This document shows positions 7,289 to 15,801 of a DNA stretch of 17,387 bases, piece after piece; within the stretch, counting starts at the first letter, position 1; every line of letters begins with the position of its first letter. The notes beneath the pieces were generated by a model. It worked only from the letters and a program-made list of their open reading frames with translations. It had not been told where the DNA came from and did no database searches. This DNA comes from CAYPIE01 sp964410665. GTDB taxonomy: Bacteria > Planctomycetota > Planctomycetia > Gemmatales > Gemmataceae. A program made the position numbers and the translations under genes. The stretch spans positions 1-17,387 of the forward strand of contig CAYPIE010000113.1 in assembly GCA_964410665.1 (NCBI GenBank). Direction: 5' to 3'.

Positions 7289-10200
7289 ATGACATTTACT
7301 TGTCCACGAGTCTTTCGACACTTCCAGAGCCTGGCCGTTCTAGCTGGGCTGGTCTGCACCGACCCGATCGCCGCCCAGGAAGGCAAGCTTGACGATGACA
7401 TCGCCACGCTGCAAATGCAGCTGGCCGATCTCCAACGGCAAATCAACCAGCTCGAGCAATCCAAGACCTCGACCGAACCGCGACCGTTGAACCTAGGCGA
7501 TGCCCTTACCTGGAAGACCATTCGCCGCACCGACCTAGCGCGGGACGGGGCCTGGTTCGCCTACTGGGTCGCCCCCTCAGAGGGGAAGAGCAGTTTGACC
7601 GTGCGGCAAACCCAGGGCAACAAGGAACACACCTTTGACCTCGACGAGGGTAGCGTCGGTTCGATGGACTTCTCGCACGACGGCAAGTGGTTCGCCTTTG
7701 CCTTCACCCCCAAGAGCGAGAAAGATGCGGCTAAGAAAGGCCCCTCCACCACCGCGAAGGGGAAGGGAGACGCTGATGACGACGCCACGGTTGCTAAGGT
7801 GACGCTACTGAACCTAGAGACCGGCAAGCAAACGAAGTTCGAAGGCATCAACCGTTTCGCGTTCTCTGGAGAAATGGCCACGCACATCGCCTTTCGTAAG
7901 GCCCCTGAGTCCCCACGCCGCTCTGGCTCATCCGCATCCCGCTCGAATCGGGACAGCTCGTCGAGTGAAGCCGCACGCGGTACCGACCTCATCGTGCAGT
8001 CCCTCGATGATGACACGGCCCTGACCCTGGGCAACGTCGCCGAGTTCGCCTTCAACAAGGACGGCCGCTGGCTGGCGTTGGTCATCAATTCTCAGGGGCA
8101 GATTGGCAACGGTGTGCAACTCCGCGACATGAAATCCGGCGTTCTCCGCCCGCTCGATAGTGGTAAAGCCAGCTATCAAAAGCTGAACTGGACCAAAGAG
8201 GGGGACGGGCTGACGGTGCTCAAGGGAGTTGAGGACAAAAAGTACAAGGATAAGTGCTTGAGCGTCTTGGGCTTCCGGGACTTCGACTCCGCCAACCTCA
8301 CCAAGGTCGTCTACGACCCGACCAGTGACGACGACTTTCCCGCAGGGATGACCATCAGCTCGAAGCGCACGCCCCGTTTTGCTGAGGATCTCGCGGCCAT
8401 CTATTTCGGCATTCATGAGCTCGAGGAGGCTAAGGACGACAAGAAGGCCGAGGACAAGCAAGACAAGGACGATAACAAGGAAGACACGAACAAGTCCACG
8501 GCCAAAGCCAAGTCGAGGCGTAAGCTCACCCTGGGGCAAAAGAAGGCCAGGGACAAACCGGACCTGGTCATCTGGCACTGGAAGGACCGTCGGTTGCAAT
8601 CGATGCAGCAAGTCCAGGAGAATCGCGACAAGGATTTCAACTACCTGTGTGTTTACCATATCGACGATGAAAAGTTTGTGCGGTTGGCCGATGATGATCT
8701 TCGGCAAGTCAGCATTGCCCCCAAGGACACCTGTGCCGTTGGCCGCAACCGTGAGCCGTACGAACGCATGGGCAACCTGGACGGCCGGCGTTTTGCGGAT
8801 GTCTATGTCATCGACTTGAAGACCGGTGAACGCACCCTGGCCCTGGAGAAGAGCCGCTGGTACTACGGGGCTTCGCCCGACGGCCGCCACCTGCTCTACT
8901 ACCGCGACGGGCACTACTACAGCTACGGGGTAGACTCCGGCGAGCGGGTCAACATTACCGAAGGAGCTCCGGTCCGCTTCGTCGACACCGAGGACGACCA
9001 CAACGTGATCGACCCACCAACCCGCCAGCTCGACTGGACCGAGGATGGCACGGCGGTGTTGCTCTCGGACAACTGGGACATCTGGAAGGTACCCGCCAAC
9101 GGTAAAGGGAGGGCCGAGAACCTGACCGGTGATGGCCGCGAGGAGGGGCTGCGCTACCGCTCGATCTCGACCCTTGACCCCGAAGCCGAAGGCGTTGACC
9201 TGAGCGAAACCGTCTACCTAACTGTCTTCGGCGAATGGACCAAGAAGAGCGGTTTCACCCGGCTCGACCCGGACGGCACCCGGACCGAGTTGTGCTGGGA
9301 TGATGCCGCGTTTAGCGGCCTGCGCAAGGCCGAGGATGCCGACATCTTTCTGTACACCCGGCAGACCAGCCGGGATTACCCAAACTACTACGTCACCGAC
9401 CTGGACTTCGATGACCCGGAGCAAATCACCGACGTCACCAGCCAGCAGAATAACACCCTGTGGTCCTCGGGCGTCAAGCTGCTCGACTACCAGAGCGAAA
9501 AGGGCGACCGCTTGCAGGGTTCGCTGTATCTGCCGGCGAACTATGAGGAAGGCAAAACCTACCCGACCATCGTCTATATCTACGAGCGGCTGTCCAACCG
9601 CATGCATTTCTATAGCACCCCACGAACTTGGGGGATCAACGTGCCGATCTACACCAGTAACGGCTACGCCGTGCTGATGCCCGACATCACTTACACGGTC
9701 AATGACCCGGGGATGTCCGCGGTTTGGTGTGTGCTACCAGCTCTCAGGGCGGCCATCGACATGGGAGTGGTCGATAAAGAACGGGTGGGCCTGCACGGCC
9801 ACTCGTGGGGCGGTTACCAGACCGCCTTCTTGATCACCCAGACGGATGCGTTTAAAGCGGCAGTAGCTGGGGCACCGTTGACCAATTTGTTAAGTATGTA
9901 CTCGTCGATTTATTGGAACACTGGTTCGGCCAACCAGCCGATCTTCGAGAGCAGCCAGGGCCGTTTCCGCAGTGGCTACTGGGACCACTTGGATGACTAT
10001 ACCCGTAATTCGCCAGTTTACTTCGCGAACAAGGTACAGACCCCGTTGTTGCTGTTGCACAACGACAAGGACGGGGCAGTCGACTGGAACCAGGGCATCG
10101 AGTATTACAACACCCTGCGCCGGCTCAACAAGCCGGTGGTCATGCTGCAGTACAAGGGTGAGAACCATGGACTGGCCAAGGACGCGAACCGCCGCGACTA

Positions 10201-10399
10201 CGCCCTGCGTATGCGCGAGTTCTTTGACCACCACCTGATGGGCAAAGATGCTCCGAAGTGGCTGAAGGAAGGGGTGCCGCACCTGAAGATGGACGAGCAC
10301 CTCACGGAGCGTGCCGAGCGGATGGAGAAGCTGATTGACGGCAAGGAGAAGACGCCGACCGCCACGGCGGTCGAGGCCGGTGGCGGTGGTGGCCGCTGA
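7289..10399 (+). CDS. Secreted S9-family (prolyl oligopeptidase family) serine peptidase
   Basis: A 1036-residue exported peptidase. An N-terminal signal peptide (about 1-30, ending DPIAAQ) is followed by a short predicted coiled coil (about 34-59, LQMQLADLQRQINQLEQ). A large middle part should form the beta-propeller, with WFAYW-, DGKWFAF- and DGRWLAL-type strands. The C-terminal alpha/beta-hydrolase domain has Ser839 in GHSWGGY, Asp928 in LLHNDKDGAV and His960 in GENHGLA, the expected triad order. The propeller carries charged or Ser-rich low-complexity insertions near 148-170, 209-233 (Ser/Arg) and 379-425 (Lys/Asp/Glu), and the protein ends in a Gly-rich tail. S9 enzymes cleave short peptides rather than folded proteins. 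It probably acts outside the cytoplasmic membrane on peptides, perhaps for nutrition. It stands alone on this strand. GAGG 7 bases upstream supports the start. Confidence 0.93.
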   Translation: MTFTCPRVFRHFQSLAVLAGLVCTDPIAAQEGKLDDDIATLQMQLADLQRQINQLEQSKTSTEPRPLNLGDALTWKTIRRTDLARDGAWFAYWVAPSEGKSSLTVRQTQGNKEHTFDLDEGSVGSMDFSHDGKWFAFAFTPKSEKDAAKKGPSTTAKGKGDADDDATVAKVTLLNLETGKQTKFEGINRFAFSGEMATHIAFRKAPESPRRSGSSASRSNRDSSSSEAARGTDLIVQSLDDDTALTLGNVAEFAFNKDGRWLALVINSQGQIGNGVQLRDMKSGVLRPLDSGKASYQKLNWTKEGDGLTVLKGVEDKKYKDKCLSVLGFRDFDSANLTKVVYDPTSDDDFPAGMTISSKRTPRFAEDLAAIYFGIHELEEAKDDKKAEDKQDKDDNKEDTNKSTAKAKSRRKLTLGQKKARDKPDLVIWHWKDRRLQSMQQVQENRDKDFNYLCVYHIDDEKFVRLADDDLRQVSIAPKDTCAVGRNREPYERMGNLDGRRFADVYVIDLKTGERTLALEKSRWYYGASPDGRHLLYYRDGHYYSYGVDSGERVNITEGAPVRFVDTEDDHNVIDPPTRQLDWTEDGTAVLLSDNWDIWKVPANGKGRAENLTGDGREEGLRYRSISTLDPEAEGVDLSETVYLTVFGEWTKKSGFTRLDPDGTRTELCWDDAAFSGLRKAEDADIFLYTRQTSRDYPNYYVTDLDFDDPEQITDVTSQQNNTLWSSGVKLLDYQSEKGDRLQGSLYLPANYEEGKTYPTIVYIYERLSNRMHFYSTPRTWGINVPIYTSNGYAVLMPDITYTVNDPGMSAVWCVLPALRAAIDMGVVDKERVGLHGHSWGGYQTAFLITQTDAFKAAVAGAPLTNLLSMYSSIYWNTGSANQPIFESSQGRFRSGYWDHLDDYTRNSPVYFANKVQTPLLLLHNDKDGAVDWNQGIEYYNTLRRLNKPVVMLQYKGENHGLAKDANRRDYALRMREFFDHHLMGKDAPKWLKEGVPHLKMDEHLTERAERMEKLIDGKEKTPTATAVEAGGGGGR

Positions 10400-10780
10400 C
10401 CCCGCGGGGGCCGGACTAGTTGACCCCCTCCATCGAAGTGGTGGCCAAGTGTGCCACCCGCACCTGGCCGGACAAACCGGGGCGATTCCTTCGGAGCGGG
10501 GCGATTCCTTCGGAGCGGCGGGTGGGAACCCGCCGAGGTTTGGGCGGAATCGCCTGGGACCAAGGCACAGTGGGAGCCCGACCTGGCCGACGCGGGATCT
10601 TCCACCGACGGCTGTGCAACCCTCGGCGGGTTCCCACCCGCCGCTTAGAAAGAATCGCCCCTGTCCAGCGCGTCACCCACCCAGCGAGCGCGTGTCAACA
10701 CTTCCCCGCCCCCGGTGTGACGCTTACGGATGCCCAGCGCTGGTCCGACACCGGATCGTCATCCCGATCGAGGTGACCCT
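10400..10780. other. Convergent intergenic region without a gene
   Basis: The 381 bases between the ends of the peptidase and decarboxylase genes hold the palindromic element described separately. Reading frames through it mostly translate that element and are not believable. No classical hairpin with a T tract is visible; the palindromic element itself may serve as a bidirectional terminator. Confidence 0.6.
10479..10661. repeat. REP/BIME-like palindromic element
   Basis: The arms 10498-10538 and 10621-10661 are inverted copies, matching at 38 of 41 positions by my count, separated by 82 bases. Each arm holds its own perfect hairpin: CGGCGGGT, a four-base loop, ACCCGCCG. In front of the left arm a 19-base unit, GGCGATTCCTTCGGAGCGG, is tandemly repeated (from 10481 and from 10500). 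GGAATCGCC at 10546-10554 is complementary to the GGCGATTCC that begins each unit, so the left half can also fold by itself. The form is that of paired REP sequences: short, intergenic, between convergent gene ends. No transposase gene is nearby. Confidence 0.75.
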
Positions 10781-12382
10781 CTAGCAGTACTCCTCGATGC
10801 TGTCGATGACCCGGTCGAGGACGGATTCATCGGTTTTGGGGTTGAAGAGCACGGCTTTCCAGGCGGGCACTTCGACCCCGTGTGGGCAGTAGCCGAAGTT
10901 GGTGGTGAAGCTGAGGCGGGCATCAACGGTCGGATCCATGGCGTTGGCTCGCTTGTCGAACAGCCGGCGGACTTCGTTGAAGTAGCGTTTGGTCTCGGCT
11001 TCGCTGAGCTCGCCACGTTCGAGCCGGGTGAACAGCGCCTTGGCGTCGCGGCCTTTGGGCAGCACCCACCAGCACACGCTGGGACCATCGGTTCCGGCGT
11101 TGAGCACTTTGCAGTTGTCCAGTTCTTCGAGCCGCTCTTTCAGGATGGCGGCTAGCTCGAGCGATCGGGCGGTCAGCATTTGCCAGCCGGTCAAGCCAAT
11201 GGCGTTGAGCGAGGCCATCACTGCATACGGCCCGATTGCCGGTCGCGAACACTCCAGCGTCACCAGCGCGGGGTCGCGGCGTTGATCGGCCTCGGCAAAG
11301 TAGGGGGTGTCGTGCACACTGCGGGCCAAATACTTCAGATCGTCTTTGCGGTTGAGCAGGATGGCGCTGCTGGGGTAGTGGCTCCGGCCCATCTTGTGAA
11401 AGTCCATGGTCACGCTATCGGCCAACTCCATGCCCAGGGCCAACTTGCGGATCCGTTCAACGATGCGTAACACTCGCGGCGTAAACTCCAGCAGGTTACT
11501 CTCGAGGTCATAATCGGTCAAAAAGCATAACGCCCAACCCACCGCGGCATCCACATGCAGCTGGGGTGTGACCATATCGTACTTGGCGGCCATGGTTTCG
11601 ATGACATCGCGAATGGCGGTGATATCATCGACACCCGAGCCATCGGTGGTGCCGAAGGTGGCGACCACGAAGGCCACTTTGACGCCGGCGTCGTAGAGTT
11701 CGTCCAGCTTGGCCTCGAGCAGGTCAATGCGCATCGCCAGATTGGCATCGGTGGGAATGGCATGCAGGTTCTCGGTGCCCAGGCCAAGCCAGCCGGCCAG
11801 GGTCTGATTGGAGTAGTGACTGGCTTCGGAGACCAGACCCGCGAGGCGTTCACCATGAAGTCCCTTTTGCATGGCGCCAGGTACCACCTTTTCGATGCCG
11901 ATTTTGGCGCCGTAGAGATTGGACACTGTCCCACCGATGGTGAACACGCCCCACGGATCATCGGTGTGATAGAAGATCAGGTTGGCCAAGGCGGTGATCG
12001 CTTTGACTTCCAGTTCATTGGAACGCTGGCTATAGGTGTCGGTGCACAGATTGGGATTTTTCAGCAGGCAGGCCATGGCCCCGACCAGCGAGGCATAATT
12101 CGCTGGGCCCTTGACGTTTTCCAGGTGTAACGGGCTGGTCCAGCTGTCGGTGCCCCAGAAGAAGGGGAAGATGGCGTCACGAGCGTCCTTGAGGTTGCCA
12201 GGTAGGACGTGGATTTCCGGGTTGGCCTTGGCGGTGTCGTAGTTCTGCGATAGCGACCGTCCGGGTGGCAGGGCTGACTCGGAGCGTAAGGCATTGATAA
12301 ATTCTTGAAAGATGTGACTGAGCGTATCGGGAGCACAGTCGAAGAAGGTGTTGACGAAGGCGTCGTACTTCGCACGGTTCAT
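10781..12382 (-). CDS. PLP-dependent amino-acid decarboxylase (group II, fold type I)
   Basis: A 533-residue cytoplasmic enzyme of the glutamate / aromatic amino-acid decarboxylase superfamily. Seen in the sequence are the phosphate-binding TIGGTVSNL (148-156), ring-stacking His189 in SEASHYSNQ, the GTTDGSGVDDI segment (244-254), Asp278 in LHVDAAVGWA, and the Schiff-base lysine Lys330 in TMDFHKMGRS. All the key PLP residues are present, so it should be active. Length and the long N-terminal part recall the PanP-type aspartate 1-decarboxylases and related glutamate decarboxylase-like proteins, but the substrate cannot be read from the sequence: aspartate, glutamate, diaminobutyrate and aromatic amino acids are all possible. 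It is transcribed alone, convergent with the peptidase gene. The ribosome site before ATG 12382 is poor, so the exact start is less certain. Confidence 0.9.
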   Translation of the reverse strand: MNRAKYDAFVNTFFDCAPDTLSHIFQEFINALRSESALPPGRSLSQNYDTAKANPEIHVLPGNLKDARDAIFPFFWGTDSWTSPLHLENVKGPANYASLVGAMACLLKNPNLCTDTYSQRSNELEVKAITALANLIFYHTDDPWGVFTIGGTVSNLYGAKIGIEKVVPGAMQKGLHGERLAGLVSEASHYSNQTLAGWLGLGTENLHAIPTDANLAMRIDLLEAKLDELYDAGVKVAFVVATFGTTDGSGVDDITAIRDVIETMAAKYDMVTPQLHVDAAVGWALCFLTDYDLESNLLEFTPRVLRIVERIRKLALGMELADSVTMDFHKMGRSHYPSSAILLNRKDDLKYLARSVHDTPYFAEADQRRDPALVTLECSRPAIGPYAVMASLNAIGLTGWQMLTARSLELAAILKERLEELDNCKVLNAGTDGPSVCWWVLPKGRDAKALFTRLERGELSEAETKRYFNEVRRLFDKRANAMDPTVDARLSFTTNFGYCPHGVEVPAWKAVLFNPKTDESVLDRVIDSIEEYC

Positions 12383-12556
12383 GGGGCATCCACTCGGTTA
12401 CAGTCGTAGGGGTCATCACCGCTCCGTGGAAGATCCGCTTGGGCGATCCGCCAAGGTAAGTGTAGCGGATTCTTGAGGAAAAAACCTTGGGCTGCGGCGC
12501 TAACGCAGGCGTTCCAAGCGGAACACGCGATAGCCAGGCGACTCGACCGACTCTAG

Positions 12557-12967
12557 ATGGATGAGGGAGGCTTTTATAAACTTCAACGGCAGGCGATCGC
12601 TGTTGATGGACCTTTCCGATTGGGAGCCTTGGAGTTCGGCATGAGTGCGGGAGCGGCGGGAGTGGCCGTCGCGGCGATGATTCAAGCCGTCAAGGCATCG
12701 GGGGTAATTGTCCGGGTTGATCCGGAGGCATTTCTGGAAGTGTTGCAGCGGCAACCTGGGGCCTTGGTGGTGCATGCGACTGGGGGAGTCTTTCGCACCA
12801 ACGATCAATACCTGACCAGCTACAAAGGGCTGGCCTTTTTCACCAAGGCTCCGGAAACACTCGAGCTTCCTTACTCCGCCGACACTTTCTCATGCAACCT
12901 CTGCACCTGGCGCCATAATTCCAGCCAGGCTCGGCGCTCGGTCGGAGGCAAAATGGCTAAGGGGTAG
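12557..12967 (+). CDS. Small conserved protein of unknown function
   Basis: A 136-residue protein, not assigned to a named family. The core (about residues 17-105) reads like a real folded protein: GPFRLGALEFG, then the small-residue helix AGAAGVAVAAMIQAVKASGVIV, RVDPEAFLEVL, PGALVVHATGGVF and YLTSYKGLAFFTK, ending TLELP. The pattern of a conserved YLTSYKGLAFFTK strand before the end recalls short hypothetical proteins of Planctomycetes and relatives; this is memory, unverified. The last 97 bases overlap the kinase gene tail to tail, and the final 25 residues (Ser/Arg/Lys-rich, two Cys) look unlike the rest, so the ancestral protein may have ended earlier. No good ribosome site precedes ATG 12557, and the start is uncertain. 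It lies divergent from the decarboxylase gene (174-base gap). Confidence 0.68.
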   Translation: MDEGGFYKLQRQAIAVDGPFRLGALEFGMSAGAAGVAVAAMIQAVKASGVIVRVDPEAFLEVLQRQPGALVVHATGGVFRTNDQYLTSYKGLAFFTKAPETLELPYSADTFSCNLCTWRHNSSQARRSVGGKMAKG

Positions 12968-15780
12968 ACCGCCCGAATGCCAGCCAGGTCGGGGTCTGTC
13001 TGCCAGTGGCTCAGGGGGGACAGAAGTTCCGGCAACGGTCGCCTGGTCATCGCTTCCAGCTCAACGGTCAGCCAGTCCAAGGCTTGCCGGCGATACCAGC
13101 TCCGCAAGTCGGGACCGATCCAGTCTTGACGGAGCGTTGCGGTCGCTGCCAACAGGGCGGCACACGCGGCATGGTAGCGATGCGAGGCGGCAAGCTTGCT
13201 TTCTCGGTGGAAGGCTTCGCGATAGAGCTTGACTGCGGCAGGATGCTCCTTGTGATAGACCAAGCAAAGCTCGGCCAGGGCCACACATGCGCCGGCGCTC
13301 GCGGGCTGCTCTTGGCCGGAGCGGATGCGTTGCCAGCGTGCGTCCAAGGCGACCAGGGCTTCGGCCTCTTGGACCCACCTGGCCGAGGGGTAACGCCAGC
13401 GTTCTCCCCGTGCCGAGCCGAGCTGATGGCCGTGACGCAAGTGTTCGAAAGCTTCCACGAAGTGAGCCTGGGCTTGAAGAGCGTGCCCGAGGTTACAGTG
13501 GGCCTCGGCATAGTCGGTATGGACTCGGATGGCATCGCGATAGGCGTTGATGGCCTCATCGAGTTGGCCCTTCGCCTGCAAGGCGTTGCCCAGGTTGTAG
13601 TGGGCGCTGGCATCGTCGGTATGGACTCGGATGGCGTCGCGATAGGCATCGATGGCGTCGTCGAGCTGGCCCTTCGCCTGCAAGGCGTAGCCCAGGTTGA
13701 AGTGGGCGGTGACCAGGTCGGGTCGGATGCGGATGGCGGTGCGGTAGGCATCAATAGCGGCGTCTTTCTCGCCCTTTCTCGCCAAGACATTGCCCAGGTC
13801 GTTCCACGCGGCGTAATTGTCCGGGTGGATCGCCAACGCCGCGCGAAAGTACCCGGCCGACTCGGCCCAACGTTGCTGCTGAGCCTCCGCTTTGGCCAAG
13901 GTGAAGACCAGGTCGAACCAGTCCGGGTGCTGCCGAGATGCCCGCTCCAGCCATGCCCGCGCTTGCTCGAGGTCCGGGATGGCCAGCCCGACCAGGACCG
14001 CCAGTGAAGCAGACAGGCCCGCATGCTCGGCATGTCCTAGCAGCTGCCTGAGCTGGTCTAGGTCGGCCCACACGCGTGGATCACGCAGTTTGACTCCCGG
14101 CTCCACCGCATGGGTCACCGCCAGCAACCGGTCTCGAGCCCTGTACCGCCGGAGCACGTGCAAGACGGCCGTCCATTCGTCCAGAGCGGCGACCAGGTGC
14201 GGGCGGATGGGGGATCGGCGAATCCACTGGGCCAGCTCTTGGATGGACCCTTGCTCGATGTCGAGCCCAAGTTTGCGGAACTCCCGGGGATACTTCTGTA
14301 ACTGTCGTGGGAGATCATACCTCTGACCTACCCAGACATTGCCCAGATGACGGATCTGATCGAGATCTTGCACGGACTGCCACAGTCGCTTCCGCTGTTC
14401 CAGTCGCACCAGAAGATCGGCTGGTCCATCGGGAACTAGCTGGGCCTCCAGGGCTTCGAAGGCCGCGGGCTCGATCCAGGGCGGGTTGTTCGCCAGCTGC
14501 TGATCGAGCTCAACGAACTTGGCCTCGATCGCTTGGCGTTGCTCGGCGGCGTCTCGGTAGGTCTCCCACCCCCACCAACTGCCCAGCCCGACGGCGCTGA
14601 CCAGCACGACCGCCATGGCGAGTTGCCAGCGGTGCCTTCGTCGCTGTTCCTTTGCCTCGACTTGCTGCCGCTCCCGCTCGAGCCGTTCTTGCTGGAGCCG
14701 CGCTTGCACCTCCAGTTGGTACGCTTCGATCGCCTGCGCGACCTCTTCACCATCGGCCGGCCGGTTCGCTGGGTCAGTAGCCAGACAACGGCGTGCCAAT
14801 GCCACCAATTCCGGGTCGGTACCAGACGCGTCAAGCCGTGCGAAGGCATCGCTCAGGTCGGCTCGCTCCGCTTGAAATCGCATCGCGAGTCCCGCTCGAT
14901 AAGGCGGACCACCGGTCAAGATCTCACACAGAATTGCTCCCAGGCCGAACACATCGCTGCGACGGTCGACTGCCTCGGTTTGTCCAGTCGCTTGCTCGGG
15001 GGCCATGTAGGCGACCGTACCCATGATCTGCCCGGCCAGGGTTAACACCGGGCCCTCGCCGACCACCAGCATCTCCTCGACCGCGAGGTCGCCGAGCTTC
15101 TTGGCCAGCCCCCAGTCCATGACCAGCACTTCCCCGTAGGCCCCGACCATGATGTTGGCGGGTTTGAGGTCGCGGTGGATCACTCCTTTGGCATGGGCAA
15201 AGGCCATCGTTTGGCAGACCTGGCCGAAGATGCCAACCAGCTGAGGCAACTCCGCGGTGGGGTCGGCCCGACGCTCAAGCCGTTCGGCGAGGGTGGTACC
15301 TTGGACATATTTCATGGCGAAGAAGGGGCGGCCGTCGGGCAGCTCGCCGACTTGGTGCAAGGGGACGATGCCAGGGTGCTCCAACTGGCCGGTCAGGATC
15401 GCTTCGCGGCGAAAGCGACGGCGGATTCGCTGGGCGTGTGGCTCGGGGGCCGGCAAGGGAATCTTAAGTGCGAGCCGGCGACCTACTTCGGGGTCTTGGG
15501 CCTCGACCACCACACCCATGCCACCACGGCCGATCACTGCTCCGAGGCGATAGGGGCCGGCGTAGTCGGGAAGCGGGCACTCCTCTTCGACAGGTTGAGG
15601 CAGAGTTTGGTTGGCAGGGCCTTGGTCAAACTGAGCGAGCATCAGGATGGCGGCCTGCAACGGCTCGAGTAGTTCGGGATCGTCTTGGCAAAGTAGTTCG
15701 AGGGGAACATCCGGATTGGCTGACCAGGCTTGTAACAGTTGCTGCAGTCGCGCATCTCGTAATAGGTTCTCGGGCAGCAT
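12871..15780 (-). CDS. Transmembrane Ser/Thr protein kinase with TPR repeats
   Basis: A 969-residue PknB-type kinase. The kinase domain (about 77-350) has the glycine loop GRGGMGVV (84-91), Lys106, Glu126, the catalytic loop HRDLKPANIM (202-211), DWG at 222-224 where most kinases have DFG, APEQ (260-263) and Arg340. A coiled, charged juxtamembrane stretch (about 355-383) leads into one transmembrane segment (about 385-405). The outer or C-terminal part ends in TPR repeats (about 620-790) and a closing region with SHWQTDPDLAGIR and LPPTERRAWLELW, typical of planctomycete kinases as I recall them. All catalytic residues are present. It follows the ECF sigma gene by 21 bases and has AGGAG 9 bases before its ATG, so the two form an operon; the kinase may control the sigma factor. 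Its 3' end overlaps the opposite-strand gene by 97 bases. Confidence 0.95.
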   Translation of the reverse strand: MLPENLLRDARLQQLLQAWSANPDVPLELLCQDDPELLEPLQAAILMLAQFDQGPANQTLPQPVEEECPLPDYAGPYRLGAVIGRGGMGVVVEAQDPEVGRRLALKIPLPAPEPHAQRIRRRFRREAILTGQLEHPGIVPLHQVGELPDGRPFFAMKYVQGTTLAERLERRADPTAELPQLVGIFGQVCQTMAFAHAKGVIHRDLKPANIMVGAYGEVLVMDWGLAKKLGDLAVEEMLVVGEGPVLTLAGQIMGTVAYMAPEQATGQTEAVDRRSDVFGLGAILCEILTGGPPYRAGLAMRFQAERADLSDAFARLDASGTDPELVALARRCLATDPANRPADGEEVAQAIEAYQLEVQARLQQERLERERQQVEAKEQRRRHRWQLAMAVVLVSAVGLGSWWGWETYRDAAEQRQAIEAKFVELDQQLANNPPWIEPAAFEALEAQLVPDGPADLLVRLEQRKRLWQSVQDLDQIRHLGNVWVGQRYDLPRQLQKYPREFRKLGLDIEQGSIQELAQWIRRSPIRPHLVAALDEWTAVLHVLRRYRARDRLLAVTHAVEPGVKLRDPRVWADLDQLRQLLGHAEHAGLSASLAVLVGLAIPDLEQARAWLERASRQHPDWFDLVFTLAKAEAQQQRWAESAGYFRAALAIHPDNYAAWNDLGNVLARKGEKDAAIDAYRTAIRIRPDLVTAHFNLGYALQAKGQLDDAIDAYRDAIRVHTDDASAHYNLGNALQAKGQLDEAINAYRDAIRVHTDYAEAHCNLGHALQAQAHFVEAFEHLRHGHQLGSARGERWRYPSARWVQEAEALVALDARWQRIRSGQEQPASAGACVALAELCLVYHKEHPAAVKLYREAFHRESKLAASHRYHAACAALLAATATLRQDWIGPDLRSWYRRQALDWLTVELEAMTRRPLPELLSPLSHWQTDPDLAGIRAVYPLAILPPTERRAWLELWRQVQRLHEKVSAE
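13460..13830 (-). repeat. 102-bp repeats encoding 34-residue TPR units
   Basis: Consecutive units of the form AxxNLGxALQAKGQLDxAIxAYRDAIRVHTD are spaced by exactly 102 bases; for example the segment TTCGCCTGCAAGGCG recurs at 13571 and 13673. The two central units differ at only a few bases, pointing to recent unit duplication. Flanking units (at about 13780 and 13470) are more diverged. Confidence 0.85.
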
Positions 15781-15801
15781 TGGCGACGGCTCCTGGGGTG
15801 C

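Noticed and set aside
7928..9001. A 357-codon minus-strand frame inside the S9 peptidase gene
   Set aside because: It is antisense in register to a well-supported gene, hydrophobic Val/Leu-rich from reversed Asp/Glu/Lys codons, with no motif.
12500..12808. A 102-codon minus-strand frame ending ESPGYRVFRLERLR
   Set aside because: Its end looked plausible, but the opposite strand gives a more protein-like sequence with hydrophobic helices and the YLTSYKGLAFFTK strand. Only one is likely real, and the plus frame is better supported.
13460..13830. Regularly spaced repeats that might suggest a CRISPR array
   Set aside because: The 102-bp period is in frame and encodes TPR motifs, with no unrelated spacers. 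The 471-bp and 135-bp repeats elsewhere are likewise coding.
13006..14007. A 333-codon plus-strand frame with repeats inside the kinase gene
   Set aside because: It is the antisense reading of the TPR repeats; the repeat pattern is explained by the 34-residue TPR units on the minus strand.
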